Of a DNA stretch of 64,000 bases, positions 10,304 through 22,502 are shown piece after piece. The stretch lies in NCBI GenBank assembly GCA_024704765.1, contig JAKMXF010000332.1:18197-82196 (forward strand). Direction: 5' to 3'. Origin of the DNA: Oopsacas minuta (lineage: Eukaryota; Porifera; Hexactinellida; Lyssacinosida; Leucopsacidae). The position numbers and the translations under genes were made by a program. Below the pieces are notes generated by a model. It saw only the letters and a list, made by a program, of their open reading frames with translations. It was not told the origin of the DNA and did not search any database. Each line of letters starts with the position of its first letter. Position 1 is the stretch's first letter.

Positions 10304-11134
10304 ATGAATCAAACTTCTTACATGAATTATCATATTAAGGATTATATGATCGTTTCGACAATTGATTTCCAAAGAATTCAGAATCAATTATTTGAAGCAG
10401 GTCTCATTGACGAAGACGAAATTTCAAAAATTTTGAATTCAAGCAACAATCAAATTAAACAAAATATACAGTTGCTCAAAATATTATTTGAAGCAAAAAA
10501 AGATTTCACTCCTTTCATTGAAATTCTTAAAAACGACGAGAATTCACCAAAACATATGAAACTAGCTAAACAGATCAGTGCTCCAGAAATGCTTGTTAGT
10601 GAAGAAAAGCGGCGTCTTTCTACAATTGCACAACAAAATAGCTCTAAAAGCTTATTTTCAATGAGCAATGATGACTTCATAGCCAATTTATTCAAAGAAT
10701 TGTCGTTCGTACCGAAATCCATTGAAAGTCAAGAAATCAAGGGAGAAACAGAATCTGGAATTTACAGCGAAGGAGAATTGAATCCAGAAAATGAGACAAT
10801 TTTAAGTGAAGAGAACGATCTTATCCCAGAAACGGATTCTAGTGATGATAGAGAGATAGAATATGATGACAGCAAAATAATTCTAAGAAACAAAGGTAAA
10901 TTTGATTCTCTTAATCATTTCTCAACTTCAACATTACACAAAGACGCAAAAATAGAAGTCAGTCATGATACCAACAAAATAATGGTTTCAAACAAGATGA
11001 AAAGATTCAAACTAGCTATGCTGGTATCTTCTATGGTGATTCTCGGATTGCTTACAACGCATGTGTTTGTACAACAACCTTCATCTTGGATACGATCTCT
11101 ATTTAAACTATTTATTCGGAGTAATATTTTATAA
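10304..11134 (+). CDS. CARD-like domain protein with C-terminal membrane anchor
   Basis: A 276-aa single-exon protein. Residues about 20-92 look like a death-fold CARD: short amphipathic helices with the pattern LFEAGLIDEDEISKIL, then IQLLKILFEAKKDFTPFIEIL. A long acidic, Ser/Glu-rich linker (about 95-230) follows. Residues 237-256 (LAMLVSSMVILGLLTTHVFV) form one hydrophobic helix flanked by KMKRFK and a basic tail. A CARD, a disordered linker and a tail anchor is the layout of MAVS, the mitochondrial antiviral adaptor. That parallel is architectural only; I see no proline-rich or TRAF-binding motif that proves it. Other tail-anchored death-fold adaptors are equally possible. AATAAA signals follow the stop closely (about 11136 and 11167). 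Confidence 0.6.
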   Translation: MNQTSYMNYHIKDYMIVSTIDFQRIQNQLFEAGLIDEDEISKILNSSNNQIKQNIQLLKILFEAKKDFTPFIEILKNDENSPKHMKLAKQISAPEMLVSEEKRRLSTIAQQNSSKSLFSMSNDDFIANLFKELSFVPKSIESQEIKGETESGIYSEGELNPENETILSEENDLIPETDSSDDREIEYDDSKIILRNKGKFDSLNHFSTSTLHKDAKIEVSHDTNKIMVSNKMKRFKLAMLVSSMVILGLLTTHVFVQQPSSWIRSLFKLFIRSNIL

Positions 11135-12153
11135 ATAAATACATTTTCTTGTTTCGTACATTTTTTAATAAACTTGTCAGTAATAAAAGTATAAAACATG
11201 ATAAATCAGTCGATTCCAGCTAATTGCGGATTTTAAAAGAAACTACTGTGCCCATAGCTAGACAGTTAACTTGGCATCCGCAATGAAACATAGCGCCAAT
11301 GTGAGTGCGTTTTGTTACCCCTACAAACCTAAGATATTGTAATTGTTGGGCATATGTTTGATGAACTAGGGTTAATTAAAGCTGGCCCCTAACTGTTGTT
11401 CCAGCGTCTCCGAACCATGCATATTTCGTATGCCCAAGCCTCAATCGTAATAGTCATATACCAAAAGTAATCGGCTCCAACTCTGCACCTTTCCATGTTA
11501 AAAATTCAAAACGATGATGGAGATTTAATTGAGTGCGTACTGCTTAGAGTGACTAGAGTCAGATTCTGATATTTCAGGGCATTAATTTTACTAATACACG
11601 GATTTATAATTTGATAGCATTTCAAGAAATGTGGTATGTATATTTAAAATCTTAATACTTTTTCGTTTCAACGACGCGGCTTGTCAGAGTTAAACGGGAA
11701 TGGAGGATCAAATTTAATATTTCCTATTATGCATGATTTATCATAGGATAAATCATATTTTCATACTCTAGGCCTAATTAAAACAATATTTTTCATTGAG
11801 TTCGATTTCAATTCAGGAATTATTAGGTACAAGCTCGCTTCGCTTGCTTGTGCTGTGCGGTTTGCGAACACCGTGTCCTCAAAAGACATTTGGGTGCATC
11901 TTGTATAGCAAATTAGCATTTATGACATCATTATTTAAATGATCGTAGATATATTGGTTAGAATCGATGTAATTAATATTTCCTCTAAGACAATTCATTT
12001 ACATTTTACAGACACAGCACAGATAGGCATTAAAGAATAAATATAAACCACTACATATCCGTATATTCAAAATGCACTTACATATTATCAGTCTAATTGT
12101 ATTTGGGAAACATTAAAATCTGATATGCCAAGATATCTGCAGCAAATATACTA
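11135..12153. other. Intergenic, no gene seen
   Basis: No supported ORF. At 11833-11880 there is a GCTCGCTTCGCTTGCTTGTG patch followed by GCGAACACCGTG. Related patches occur near 18313, 19605-19680 and 21505-21550, suggesting a dispersed repeat. Confidence 0.5.
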
Positions 12154-12280
12154 CAGTGCAACTTCTATAATCCGAACATGGTCCCAGTTCCCATTCCACT
12201 ATGTATAAACGACCTCGATTATCCGAACGCTTTTGATTTTTGACCGGTCCCAACGAGTTCGGACAATTGAGGTTGCGCTG
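12154..12280. mobile_element. pogo/Tigger-like MITE
   Basis: 127 bp with inverted ends CAGTGCAACTTCTATAATCC and CAGCGCAACCTCAATTGTCC (read inward), both leading to GAAC, flanked by TA on each side (12152-12153 and 12281-12282). No coding capacity. Confidence 0.75.
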
Positions 12281-13490
12281 TATATCATAGCAAAATTAAA
12301 TTTACCAATAATGTTATACAATTATTATGGTATGATTCATTAATAGCCAGGAAGGCTTTGACTATTTATTAATCAATGAATGATGTTGACGAATTGCAAA
12401 ACTAGAGAAGCATAGGGCTAACATACGGTATAAATATATGATGTTCCATATTTGAGAATAGTTCTTAATTATCGAATTAACCCATCAGAAAAATTACGTG
12501 TTTGCGCCTATGGACGTCCTTTCGTATACCGTTGCATACTAACTTTTGTAAAATCTATCCATGAGATTTGTTTCAGATCAGTTGAATTTAGCTAGTTTCT
12601 TATGTATAACGGGTGGCTAATATGATCTACACAACATAATAGACGCAATAGTGTTCACTTTAGTTAGGAATCACACCGTAATAACTTCTATTCGCCCAGA
12701 AAAATTTTAAGTGCGAAGGTAAAAACGTCCAGTCGACAGACTGGAAGTGCAGCTCAAGGTTGTTTGTTTTTGTTCTTTTCAGGGGGAGGCAGCCCCCTAA
12801 CCCCAATGACCCGTGTAGATATCTCACTGCATCCAACCCCGACGGATTTTGGGCTCCTGGATCTGATAGATATTTCAGGATATTCAATATTATTATTAGT
12901 CCCCTACTGTAACTTCATATTTTATCCTCAAATCCTATGTATATTAAGATTCCGAATAATTATCCTGCAATTACCCACCTGTCTAATTTTAGAAACGAAA
13001 TCTCTAACATCATTTGGAATATTACCAAGATGTGTAAAAATATGATCAATCATATGAAAAATCTTGTAGATTTAGATTTGAAAATGTGAAATTTGAAATC
13101 TACACACTCGATTACCACTGACTAGCAGTTAAACCAAATCTTTAGCATCAATTTGAATTATATGCAAAAAAGGTGTGAAAATATGATTAATCACCAAAAA
13201 GGTGTGAAATACTCACTTTAGAAAAATTAATACCTGAAGAGGGTGTACCAATTTTCATGTGAATCGGACTGGTAGATTTCGCGGACGGATGGGGACGTCA
13301 CATCTCATTAGGGCATCTCCATATATGAGCACACTAAAAATGAAAGTGACATTGTGCAGATATGTGAGCCTCATTTGGATCCGTGAGAATTGACAACTAT
13401 GCCGTTGCAATACGGGACAGTTGGCAAGTATGGAGGTAAATATATTAGATAAGATATGAATGACCAGTAGCTTCACCTCCAATCTTCGAT
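12281..13490. other. Intergenic upstream of actin-like gene 1
   Basis: No supported gene. Short repeats built on AAAAAGGTGTGAAA lie at 13165-13210, and similar motifs recur near 19340 and 51410. Confidence 0.5.
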
Positions 13491-14627
13491 ATGGTCAGTA
13501 CAGATGAAGATGTTTACAATTTGGTGATTGATAATGGTTCAGGAATGATTAAGGCAGGATTTGCAGGAGATGATGAACCTCGTGCTGTCTTCCCAGCTAT
13601 TGTGGGGAGACCTCGTCACAGTGGTGTCATGGTTGGTATGAGTCAGAAATGTTGCTATGTTGGAGATGAATCTCAGAGTATATGTGGTATCTTAACTCTA
13701 CGTTATCCTATAGAACACGGTATAGTTACTAACTGGGATGATATGGAGCATATCTGGCATCATACATTCTATAATGAGTTACGTGTAGCACCAGAAGAAT
13801 GTGGAGTTCTGATGACAGAATCACCTCTCAACCCTAAGGCTAACCAAGAGAAAATGGTCCAGATAATGTTTGAAACATTCAGCATTCCATTTCTCCATCA
13901 ATGTATCCATCCTATACTATCTCTCTATGCTTCTGGTCGTACTACAGGACTTGTTATTGACTCTGGAGCAAGTGTGTCTCATGTTGTTCCTATCTTCAAG
14001 CAACATGCATGTACACAAGCAATACTACGTCAGGATATTGCAGCTGGTAGAGACTTGACTGACTACTTGATGAAGATACTGTGTGAGCGTGGTTACTCAT
14101 TTACTACGTCAGCAGAACGAGAGATAGTTCGTGATATTAAGGAGAAGTTGGGTTACGTGTCTATAAACTTTGATGAAGAGATCCATGAGAGTGAACCTGA
14201 TGATACTCTCGAGAAGAAGTATGAATTACCCGATGGACAGGTAATAACTATTGGGAATGAGAGATACCGTTGTACCGAACCAATCTTCAAGCCTTCTCTC
14301 ATAGGAATGAGTGCTTGTGGGATACAAGAGCTAGTCTATAGTTCTGTCATGAAGTGTGACATTGACTTACGTAAATACCTCTTCAAGAATATTATCCTAT
14401 CTGGAGGTAACACAATGTTCTATGGATACTCACAGCGTATTGAGAAGGAAGTAACCCAATTAGCTCCAACATGTGATAAAGTAAAAGTTATAGCTCCTCC
14501 TGAGAGGAAATACAGTACTTGGATTGGAGGATCTATTCTAGCTTCAATGACTGATTTCTATAAAATCTGTATATCTCATGATGAGTATGAGGAGTATGGA
14601 CCCTCTCTTGTACATAGAAGATATTAA
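13491..14627 (+). CDS. Divergent actin-like protein, copy 1
   Basis: 378 aa in one exon, full actin length. The first phosphate loop ([20 protein letters not shown]), the [14 protein letters not shown] block and the [19 protein letters not shown] block mark it as actin family. Two nucleotide-site features differ from ordinary actin: the catalytic Gln137 position is His (H140, in [11 protein letters not shown]), and the second phosphate loop DSGDG reads DSGAS (A160, S161). D157 and H164, matching actin D154 and H161, remain. The protein ends VHRRY instead of the usual KCF. Compared with copy 2 it has lost the KRGIL motif (ICGIL) and AQ (SQ). It is probably a lineage-specific actin-like protein with weak or no ATPase activity. 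The frame is intact, which argues for function. Confidence 0.93.
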   Translation: MVSTDEDVYNLVIDNGSGMIKAGFAGDDEPRAVFPAIVGRPRHSGVMVGMSQKCCYVGDESQSICGILTLRYPIEHGIVTNWDDMEHIWHHTFYNELRVAPEECGVLMTESPLNPKANQEKMVQIMFETFSIPFLHQCIHPILSLYASGRTTGLVIDSGASVSHVVPIFKQHACTQAILRQDIAAGRDLTDYLMKILCERGYSFTTSAEREIVRDIKEKLGYVSINFDEEIHESEPDDTLEKKYELPDGQVITIGNERYRCTEPIFKPSLIGMSACGIQELVYSSVMKCDIDLRKYLFKNIILSGGNTMFYGYSQRIEKEVTQLAPTCDKVKVIAPPERKYSTWIGGSILASMTDFYKICISHDEYEEYGPSLVHRRY

Positions 14628-15539
14628 TTTATGTATTATATTAATATTTATATCAGTTGAATCTGGTTATTTCTGACACCGAATTTCACGCTGAGTATCA
14701 ATTAATGTACATACAAGTCGGATGGAATTGTTTAGCCAAAGTTTATACAAATGGAATGTAGGATAAAGGATAAATTGGATTAGAAACAGGAAAATACTTT
14801 AAACAAGAAATCTAATTACTTTCTTGAAAAGAATACTATATTAGAGTATTGAACAAATTAACTAAAATGAGGTATACATAATTGCATAAAACCCAAGTAT
14901 TGTGACCAGCCAAATTCAGTGTTTCTGTCTATGCTAATGACAACTTTGAAATGTGAAATTTCGAATGGTAGACCAAAGCTTCAGAGTATTGAAACTATAA
15001 GTCAATGATACTTAAGTATTCGTACATATATGTTTCGGGTTAGTGAAATTGAAATAAAGTAGGTCAAGTATGGTTAAAGTAACTTTCTGTCACCGAAGAT
15101 AACAAAAACATTGAGGCTACTTTAGAAAACTTTAGTTACTTAATAGAAGACTATATATGTTATTTATGTATTTGAGAACCAGATGGCTATGGAAAAGAGC
15201 AGTTTCTAAATTTAAAATATTCAAGCAAAATCTGTTATTTATTTTCCAATATGGATTGTCTAGTACAGGGGTCCTCAATATAGGGCAAGAGGCACTAATG
15301 CGAACAGATAAAATATCCAAATTTCGACAATGCTCATTAATGAATGTTTACCATACAAAACGAACACTAATGGAACAAATTTTGTGCGCTTGTATTCAAT
15401 ATTCGTGTTTAGGTTATGAATATTAGAATTGTACTTGTGCAAATCCATTTTCGTGCATTCCAAATGAGAAATAATACAATCACAGAGCCGTAGCCATGAC
15501 AATAAAAGTGGTCCTGTTGGATACAGCAGAGAAAAACAA

Positions 15540-15655
15540 GTGGTCAGGTAAGGCTATATAACCTGACCAAGTGAGTGAGTTGAACTGTGCAACCTGACCA
15601 ATTGATGAAATATTGGAAAAATAGCGGGCTAAGTGGTCAGGTTGAAACCTGACCA
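15540..15655. repeat. Clustered inverted TGGTCAGG motifs
   Basis: The 8-mer occurs once directly and twice as CCTGACCA, then as a perfect 10-bp hairpin TGGTCAGGTT-GA-AACCTGACCA at 15634-15655. Confidence 0.7.
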
Positions 15656-15968
15656 ACCGGACCAGGCTAACATTTCCATGGAACTTTGGTCCCGGACCAA
15701 ACTATATGCATTAAAAATGTTAGACAGTATAATTTTACTAGTGTCAAAACAACATGGAGAATGCCTGTTTAAATTTGTTAAGTAATCTCACATATATTTT
15801 TCAACGGATGCACTTTGAAAACCCAAGATATTTAAATTTGCAAATAATTAGTAGAGGTCGCTAGCGAGGCTAGACCTGTTCGGACTTGGGCTGGTTTTCG
15901 GCCCTCTAATTTTGGGTACAAGTAATCGCAGATGATAAATCCAATTTACATTCACTAATCACTACATA

Positions 15969-16052
15969 CAGTGGAACCTCGTTAATTCGAACACAAACAG
16001 ATAGTCAAAGTTTGTCCGCCTTATCCGGAGTTCGTATTAATGAGAGTCTAAT
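15969..16052. mobile_element. pogo/Tigger-like MITE, right end degraded
   Basis: Begins CAGTGGAACCTCGTTAATTC after TA and ends near TTCGTATTAATGAGAGTCT, an imperfect inverted partner. The final ACTG is missing. Confidence 0.55.
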
Positions 16053-17004
16053 TTGATTAGTCCCTGGCGCCCTTACCGTACTAGTCTGATATCAAACAGG
16101 TTATCAACTAATTTATATATTTCTACTAATTGTGATTATAATATAAAGTATGGTTTCATAGCAGCTATGATTACAAAAATATTAATATTAGCCCATAAAG
16201 TTGGCAGTGATTATAATCTATTGTCCACAAGAAAGACAAACTATTCATACAAAGATAGGTTTAATAATGGCACTCTACAATAGCAAGTATAATAGTGACT
16301 ACAAATATCTTATTGTATCCTTCTTTGGTAGAGTGCAACAGAGCCATAGAGATATTATATTATTAATTCCATAGCTTTTCATGAATGCTTAAAATGTAAA
16401 TACGTACTGAATCTCCACTGATTATGTTACGAACACAAATGGCGAACTTTTCATAAATCATGAACATGTCGCGTGACTCATAATCTTCTCTGGATCTCAT
16501 CTAAACCAATAGAGCTTTGTTTGCATGAATTTGTATCTTATGCTCTAATTATTTAGGTTACTTGTATATTCATTGTAGTGATATACGTATGGATTATAGT
16601 ATTATGTGTAGCTGTGACCTTCGTTATATAAGGTCTTACTACTATTTGAAACCATGGATTACTTGAAGTCCATTAAATATGATAGGCAATAATATTATTC
16701 ACGATAATACAAAATTGATGCATTTTGGCCTGAATAAATGTATTTTTGTTAGTTAATAATTAACACGAGCTATGTCATCCGACGAGTCCCAGGTCGAAAT
16801 TACGTCATCTGATTGGCTCGAACGGGAATATGTTGAAAATGCGTCATTATTCAAGCTCTGTCAAATGATCAATATATATCGCTTCGTCGACTCTAGAATT
16901 AACACCAATTGATCCAAGGATGTTTTCTACAAAATATCAAAAAATTGCCATAATAAAGTGCTATGTCGCTTTTGGTTAATAATCTCGGCACTTCGTGCCT
17001 CGAG

Positions 17005-18300
17005 TATTATGAAATTTTGATGCTTTTGTACCAGAGCTGCAAATGGACCACTGACCCATGGGTCAATGGGTCAAATGGGTCGATGGATCATGGGTCATGC
17101 TTGATGGGTCATGACCCACCAGTACTTATATGCATTTAGTGTATTTGGAAAAAATACAACGAATTTATATGCGATTTGCCACATATTAATGTCTAAAAGG
17201 TATTAGTATTATCAACAATTATGTTTTGTCAAGTTAATATTATTGTTAAAAAAATTTAATAATGCTAAAAATTGAATTGCAATTGTTATCTAATTAGCCA
17301 TGCGGATTTTTGTAATCCAAGGATCTTCAGCAGAAAGTGAGAGGCATTTTAATCCTTTTAATGCTCGGAATATTATAAATTACCAACGAAATTCAATGTT
17401 ACCCGAGACTGTGTAGGCTGTCTCGGTAGTTTTGGAGGGATACAAACCACCATAATTTCATGCATTAAATTAAATCATTTTCAACATGAATCTCTTAGTA
17501 TTAAACTGTATTGAGTTAATGGGTCAAGATGGGTCACGAGATAATTGATAGGTCATGGGTCACTTGGTAGGACCCATTTGTAGCTCTGTTTTGTACAGTA
17601 ATGATGACGTAATAATCCCATGATTAGTTAGCTTTTGGTCAGAATCGGACGTCAGGACATCTGTCACATTTAGAGGTACCTGCGATTCAAATTTCAAACT
17701 TCTATCATGTATATTGACTGAGCAATGGTAAATAGTGTGATTTTTCGACAATCAAAGAAGGTGACAATTACGTCATAATTTCGTCATGTGAATTTCCTCC
17801 AAGACTCGAACTTGTCCGAGCCAGACCCAAAATACCCCTGTATGCCCAAAATCAGCCCTGGGGGCTGCCAGTTTCATCAATCAATTCTGGGCATAAGAAC
17901 ATATCTAAATATACATATATACACACAGATTAGTTCGATTTAATAATATAGATATACGTGAGTTTATATGTTAGAAATTGATTGAAGAATGAAGAAACGG
18001 AAGACCCCAGGGCTGAATTTTGGCATATAGGGGTACTTTGATCCTGGCTGGGACAAGTTGAGTTTTGGAAGAAAATTCGCACCTATGATGAAATAAGACG
18101 TAATTGTCGCTATTTTGGATTTTCGAAAAAGCATGTTATTAGCCACGGCTCAGCCAATATACGTACATAATAGAAGTTTAAGCTCAGGTGCCCCTCAATA
18201 TGCCAAATGTCGATGTTATTATTTTAACCAAATACAAACGTATCGTGGGATTATTACGTCATCTTTATGGTACAAAAATGAAAATTCTAAAATTTGATAT
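17005..18300. repeat. Long palindrome (foldback element) split by a hAT insertion
   Basis: Sequence from 17589 to about 17930 is the diverged reverse complement of about 17950-18285. Examples are GATGACGTAATAATCCCA near 17602 against TGGGATTATTACGTCATC near 18245, and the CCCAGGGCTG/CAGCCCTGGG pair. The arm continues across the hAT element to 17012-17031 (ATTTTG and TTTTGTAC). It is probably a foldback-type transposon. No ORF is supported. Confidence 0.75.
17032..17588 (+). mobile_element. Short non-autonomous hAT element with coding remnant
   Basis: 557 bp. The left end CAGAGCTGCAAATGG and right end CCATTTGTAGCTCTG form imperfect inverted repeats. The flanks are an exact 8-bp duplication, TTTTGTAC (17024-17031 and 17589-17596), as expected for hAT. 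At 17324-17416 an open fragment reads SSAESERHFNPFNARNIINY and continues to PETV and a stop, recognisable as the end of a hAT dimerisation domain. It is therefore an internally deleted hAT. GGGTCA motifs cluster near both ends. It sits in the left arm of a palindrome. Confidence 0.88.
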
Positions 18301-21300
18301 TTAATGATAAGGAGCGCGCTTCGCTTGCTGGCGCAGTATTAGCGAACACTTCATGTATTTGTTGAGCTCAGCACTTCGTGCCTTGACTTATTTCATAGAA
18401 CAACAATAGTACATTTGAGAAACTTGAAAAAGCGAGATTCGGATTCAGCGGACTTTATTTTACACTATATTACTTGTTGAGAGTAAGTCTCTACCCATAT
18501 TTAAGATTAGGCAAATTTGCTACATTATATTTATAAAACAACAAATGAATTTACATATAATTCATTCAATGGTGTGAAAATCAGATTCTGCATATTCGAT
18601 ATACAGTACTCCTCAAACCAAGTTATATTGAATTTTGCTTACTTTTTGATAAACACGATAAAGAGCTAGTACAATAATAAAATTCCTTGGTGGTTTCAAA
18701 TGTAACTGTCCTCTAATAATCCTGCATTTAAACAATGTATAGTTTATATATCTAATTCAAATATAAATAGAAACATCTAAAATACAATAGAAAGTTAGAG
18801 TCATGATAATTATTCTGTATAATGAGCACTTTTAGGAGTTGAAAACCAGAATATGAAAGAGCAGCTCTATGTTTAGAGCGTGCTGATATGATATTCTTTT
18901 CTTTCTTACGAAATAAGACATTACATTCACTCAGTCCATCATCTGGACTGGATTATCCAATTGTGCAGCCAACAAACGCATGCGGGTCAGAGTCAAACAA
19001 CTAATTCTTTCTCTAATAACTTGCGCGGAGTAGAAGGTGGAGCGGGCTCCACCTTCCACCTCCTACTTCACAAAGTAAGCTCACTTCAGGAACATTATTC
19101 AATAAGAAAACAAAGAATGGCTAACTTTGGAATTGCAGCTTTCTATTATGTTTATATTCAGAAAATTATGTGGAATAAGGTGTTTTATGGTAATAGGAGA
19201 AGACAATCTGTATACGTATAAGATATAGTGGATACCATTCTGTTGGCGAAATATGTAAAGTAAACAATTAAATTGGATCGAGTCACCGAACATTTGCAAT
19301 CAACAAGTAATGAATATTGTTGTCATATAATTAATCATATTTCACACCTTTTGGCTGATAATTTCAATTATGCTAGAGAAGTGGTTTCGAAGGGTATTAT
19401 GGGGTAATCAGCTAGGCTGATTCCAAATTTTGTGAATATCAGTTGTTGTTTAAGTGCATACAGTAAATACATTTCCAAATAGTAAACATCCTTTCAACAG
19501 TTATGCTGAGTAATCAACTATATGCGAATAAGAATTTCGCATTTCAAGTTTCTCCTATGTAATTTGATAAATTTGCTATTGATAATTTGCTTAATTCGGG
19601 GCACGAAGTGCTGAGCTGAGGCACAGACTTACACGAAGTGTTCGTAAAGCCGCGGCGCAGTGCGAGCAAGAGAATCGCGCTGGTTGTCCTATAAATTACA
19701 TTTTATTAGTGTAATTGAATTGATATTAGGGTAATAGGAAGAGCTACAAACTTTAATGTGAATTATTCACATATACTTAGTGGCGGAACTTAGAACATAT
19801 TTTTTAAAATTATGTTTTCGTTTTAGTGGTCTCTTGAATATATTTGGGAATATCTTTGGGAATATCTTTCCATAGCAACGCGAAGAATGTCTCAGGAAAG
19901 TGGCAACATTGCTTTCTCAAATTTGTTCTAACCTCATCGAGTGACGTATTTCGACTCTGGTCAGTCTTTAGAGACCAAACAACTGCTTAACTCTGTATAG
20001 TCATTTAATATGTTCCTTCAAATGGTCCCAACTACTCGTTATTTACTCTGTACCCCACAGGGACAAATCTCTTTTCGATTGGGCTCCTTCTCAAATAGCT
20101 ACGTAATTCGACTATGTAGTTTAAAATGGCACTAGCCTCAACTTCTGAAGTAGTTTGAAACTAAAATTAAAAGCAAAAGTAAACGGCGGACACGCCCTAA
20201 GGTTTATGCAAATATAATAACTTGCTCAAGGGTGTCAGCTTGGTGTCAGCTTGGTGCCAGGTAGAGATTCTAGAACATGCTAGAGGTCAAGAAAACATCA
20301 AAAGTCTTCCTTCTAACACAACACAAGTTACCCCTGGTGTCCGGAATTATGTGTTAACAAGAACTTTCACTCTATGCTATCTGATTTTCTATAGACTTTC
20401 ATAGAAAGTATCATTATCCAGTGCGAACATACTACTCGTATGTTATTAGGTAACTTAGCACATATGAAATAACCGCAGTAAAATCTGCAATGAACAGTTC
20501 ACCACTAAATATATTGGAATACAACCATATCAAAGTTATAAACACAAAAATAAGGTCTTTTATGACGCGCCAATACGAAGCTTAGATTGCTAAAATTTGA
20601 TTCCGTCATGTCTCATATGCAATAATAATAATACTGCCAACATAATACTATATCGTGAGCTGTAAATTAACTATTAACATGAAAGGTTTTAAAGCCAAAT
20701 TGTAATAATGGTTAGATATCTTGACCTTTACATACACCCAAACTTTATGTTATTTTAGATAACATTCAGATTTTAACATTAACATTGTAAATGTTCAATG
20801 TTAACCGTGCTGGTAAAACCAGATGTGATTAATAATCACTTGGTAGTATAAGATATTCTCCTGAGTATACTAATATATGATAGGTACTGCAAGTAGTGAT
20901 GCAGCGGTCAGGCTAAGATCGCGGTCCTATCCGGACCGCTGCAACTCTAACAGGATGGGAAGAATCAAATAACATACCGTATGCTAGCAGCGGCTAACCT
21001 AGAAATTGGGAAAACGAAATGTACATTCTTTAGTCGTATAAGGTGTATGGGGGGTATAAATATATCACAAACCAAATCTTTTAATTAATTATTCTGCTGA
21101 CAACAATTGAAATGTATACACATGTAAGCACGTTAAAGATATTTTAAAGAGTAAAGCGATCAAAAAGCGAAAGGCAAACGTGAAGTATAGGTAAATATTG
21201 ACCACTCTCACAAAAGTCTACTTAACTTCATAAAGTAGAATGAATGATTAATTAAGGTGGTCTATAGAACCTCTACTTTGAGTCATATTAATGATATATA

Positions 21301-21320
21301 TGTACTGGATATACTATATA
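18301..21320. other. Gene-poor stretch
   Basis: No supported coding region. Visible items are GC-richer GCGCGCTTCGCTTGCTGGCG-like patches (18313, 19605-19680) and an 11-bp perfect hairpin at 19033-19056. Confidence 0.55.
19033..19056. repeat. Perfect 11-bp hairpin
   Basis: GAAGGTGGAGC, a two-base loop GG, then GCTCCACCTTC. The DNA around it is AT-rich. No gene is attached. Confidence 0.8.
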
Positions 21321-21324
21321 TCTA

Positions 21325-21500
21325 TAGGGGCTGCACAAACATTACATAACGCTACAAGGGGAGGGGGTGGTATGTGAAGTGTGACAGCTCGATTCATTTT
21401 TAATACAAAACGGTGAAAGGTATGGCACAGGGAGGGGGTGTCAAAATTTATGGAATTTGCATTACGTAACGATTTAACGACCTCATATATCAATAAGAAT
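21325..21500. repeat. MITE-like segment with TTACGTAACG-type ends
   Basis: The left end GGGGCTGCACAAACATTACA and an inner GCATTACGTAACG near the right end are weak inverted partners, with G-rich runs (GGGGAGGGGGTGG, GGGAGGGGGTG) between. No ORF is supported. Confidence 0.35.
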
Positions 21501-21687
21501 ACAAGAGCGAAGTGTTCGCATACCGCGCAGCGCAAGTAAGCAAAGCTTGCATGTATTCATAATCGGATAAGTAGTAGGAAATTGTTTATATAACAATTGT
21601 GCAATATACAAGTGGATATTTAAGTAGAATTATAATTTTCCCCAAGAAAAGGTGACCATAATGTGCGCAAAATTAAGTCGGCAATAT

Positions 21688-22502
21688 GTACTATCATGGC
21701 CTACTATATACACGGCTAGCTAAGCAAAATATTGCCAAAATAATATCCAGGCCATTGATTATATTCTCTTTGATCATGAAGAATTGAAGTTATCATTACA
21801 AACTCAACTGTAAATAGGATTCCACATACGGCGGAGACATCTAGAATACTTTGGAACCTGCTTTTCAAGTTATTTTAACCACAATGACGCAATCAAAGTT
21901 CATGCTCATATGTGGTAATTTTTTTCATTTTTATCAATTTTTTCAGAAACTCTCAAAACTTAAACTAATCTTTTCATCAAAATACCTTCTACTTGTTAAA
22001 TGTTAGTTTAAGTAACCAAAAAATGATCTTCATTTTCATAAACACTCGCTAAATAATCATTTTTATAATATTCACCGTAAATACAGCATTAAAAATTCAA
22101 TCCTTCGAAGGAATTTCATCAAAAAATGTATGCAAACACAAAATAAGTCATTATTGTTAACCACTTTATAAGTATATTTAATACAGTATTTCTATTGTGT
22201 TTTGTGCTAAGTTAATACGAATCATGATCCATTTCATGGGATTCGTGGGTTTTCGATATATTGGTATTTATTAGTAAAATCATTACCATAATTGAAGGTG
22301 AACCTTGATTGCGTCATTGTGGTCATAATAACTTGGAAATCAGGTTCAAAAGTATTCTAGATGTCTCCACCATATGTGGAACCTCTATACAGTTGAATTT
22401 GTAATGATAACTTCAGAATATGATCAATGGCCTGGATATTATTTTATTTTGGCAATTCCTTGCTTAGCTAGCCGTGTATATAGTAGGCCATGATACTATA
22501 TT
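21688..22502. repeat. Second long palindrome
   Basis: The left arm starts near TATCATGGCCTACTATATAC and the right arm ends near GTATATAGTAGGCCATGATA. Matching inverted segments continue inward, for example CACAATGACGCAATC against GATTGCGTCATTGTG, to a centre near 22090. The arms are about 390 bp with moderate divergence. No coding capacity; probably a foldback element. Confidence 0.8.

Larger units (their letters stand above)
14628..17004. other. Intergenic with short repeats
   Basis: No supported gene. It contains a cluster of TGGTCAGG/CCTGACCA motifs (15540-15655), a truncated pogo-like MITE (15969-16052), and a segment at about 16715-16835 that resembles 37436-37566 (a dispersed repeat). 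Confidence 0.55.

Noticed and set aside
19320-19360. Short TTTCACACCTTTTGG repeats as functional sites
   Set aside because: They recur at 13180 and 51410 but without fixed spacing or a partner gene; more likely dispersed repeat debris.
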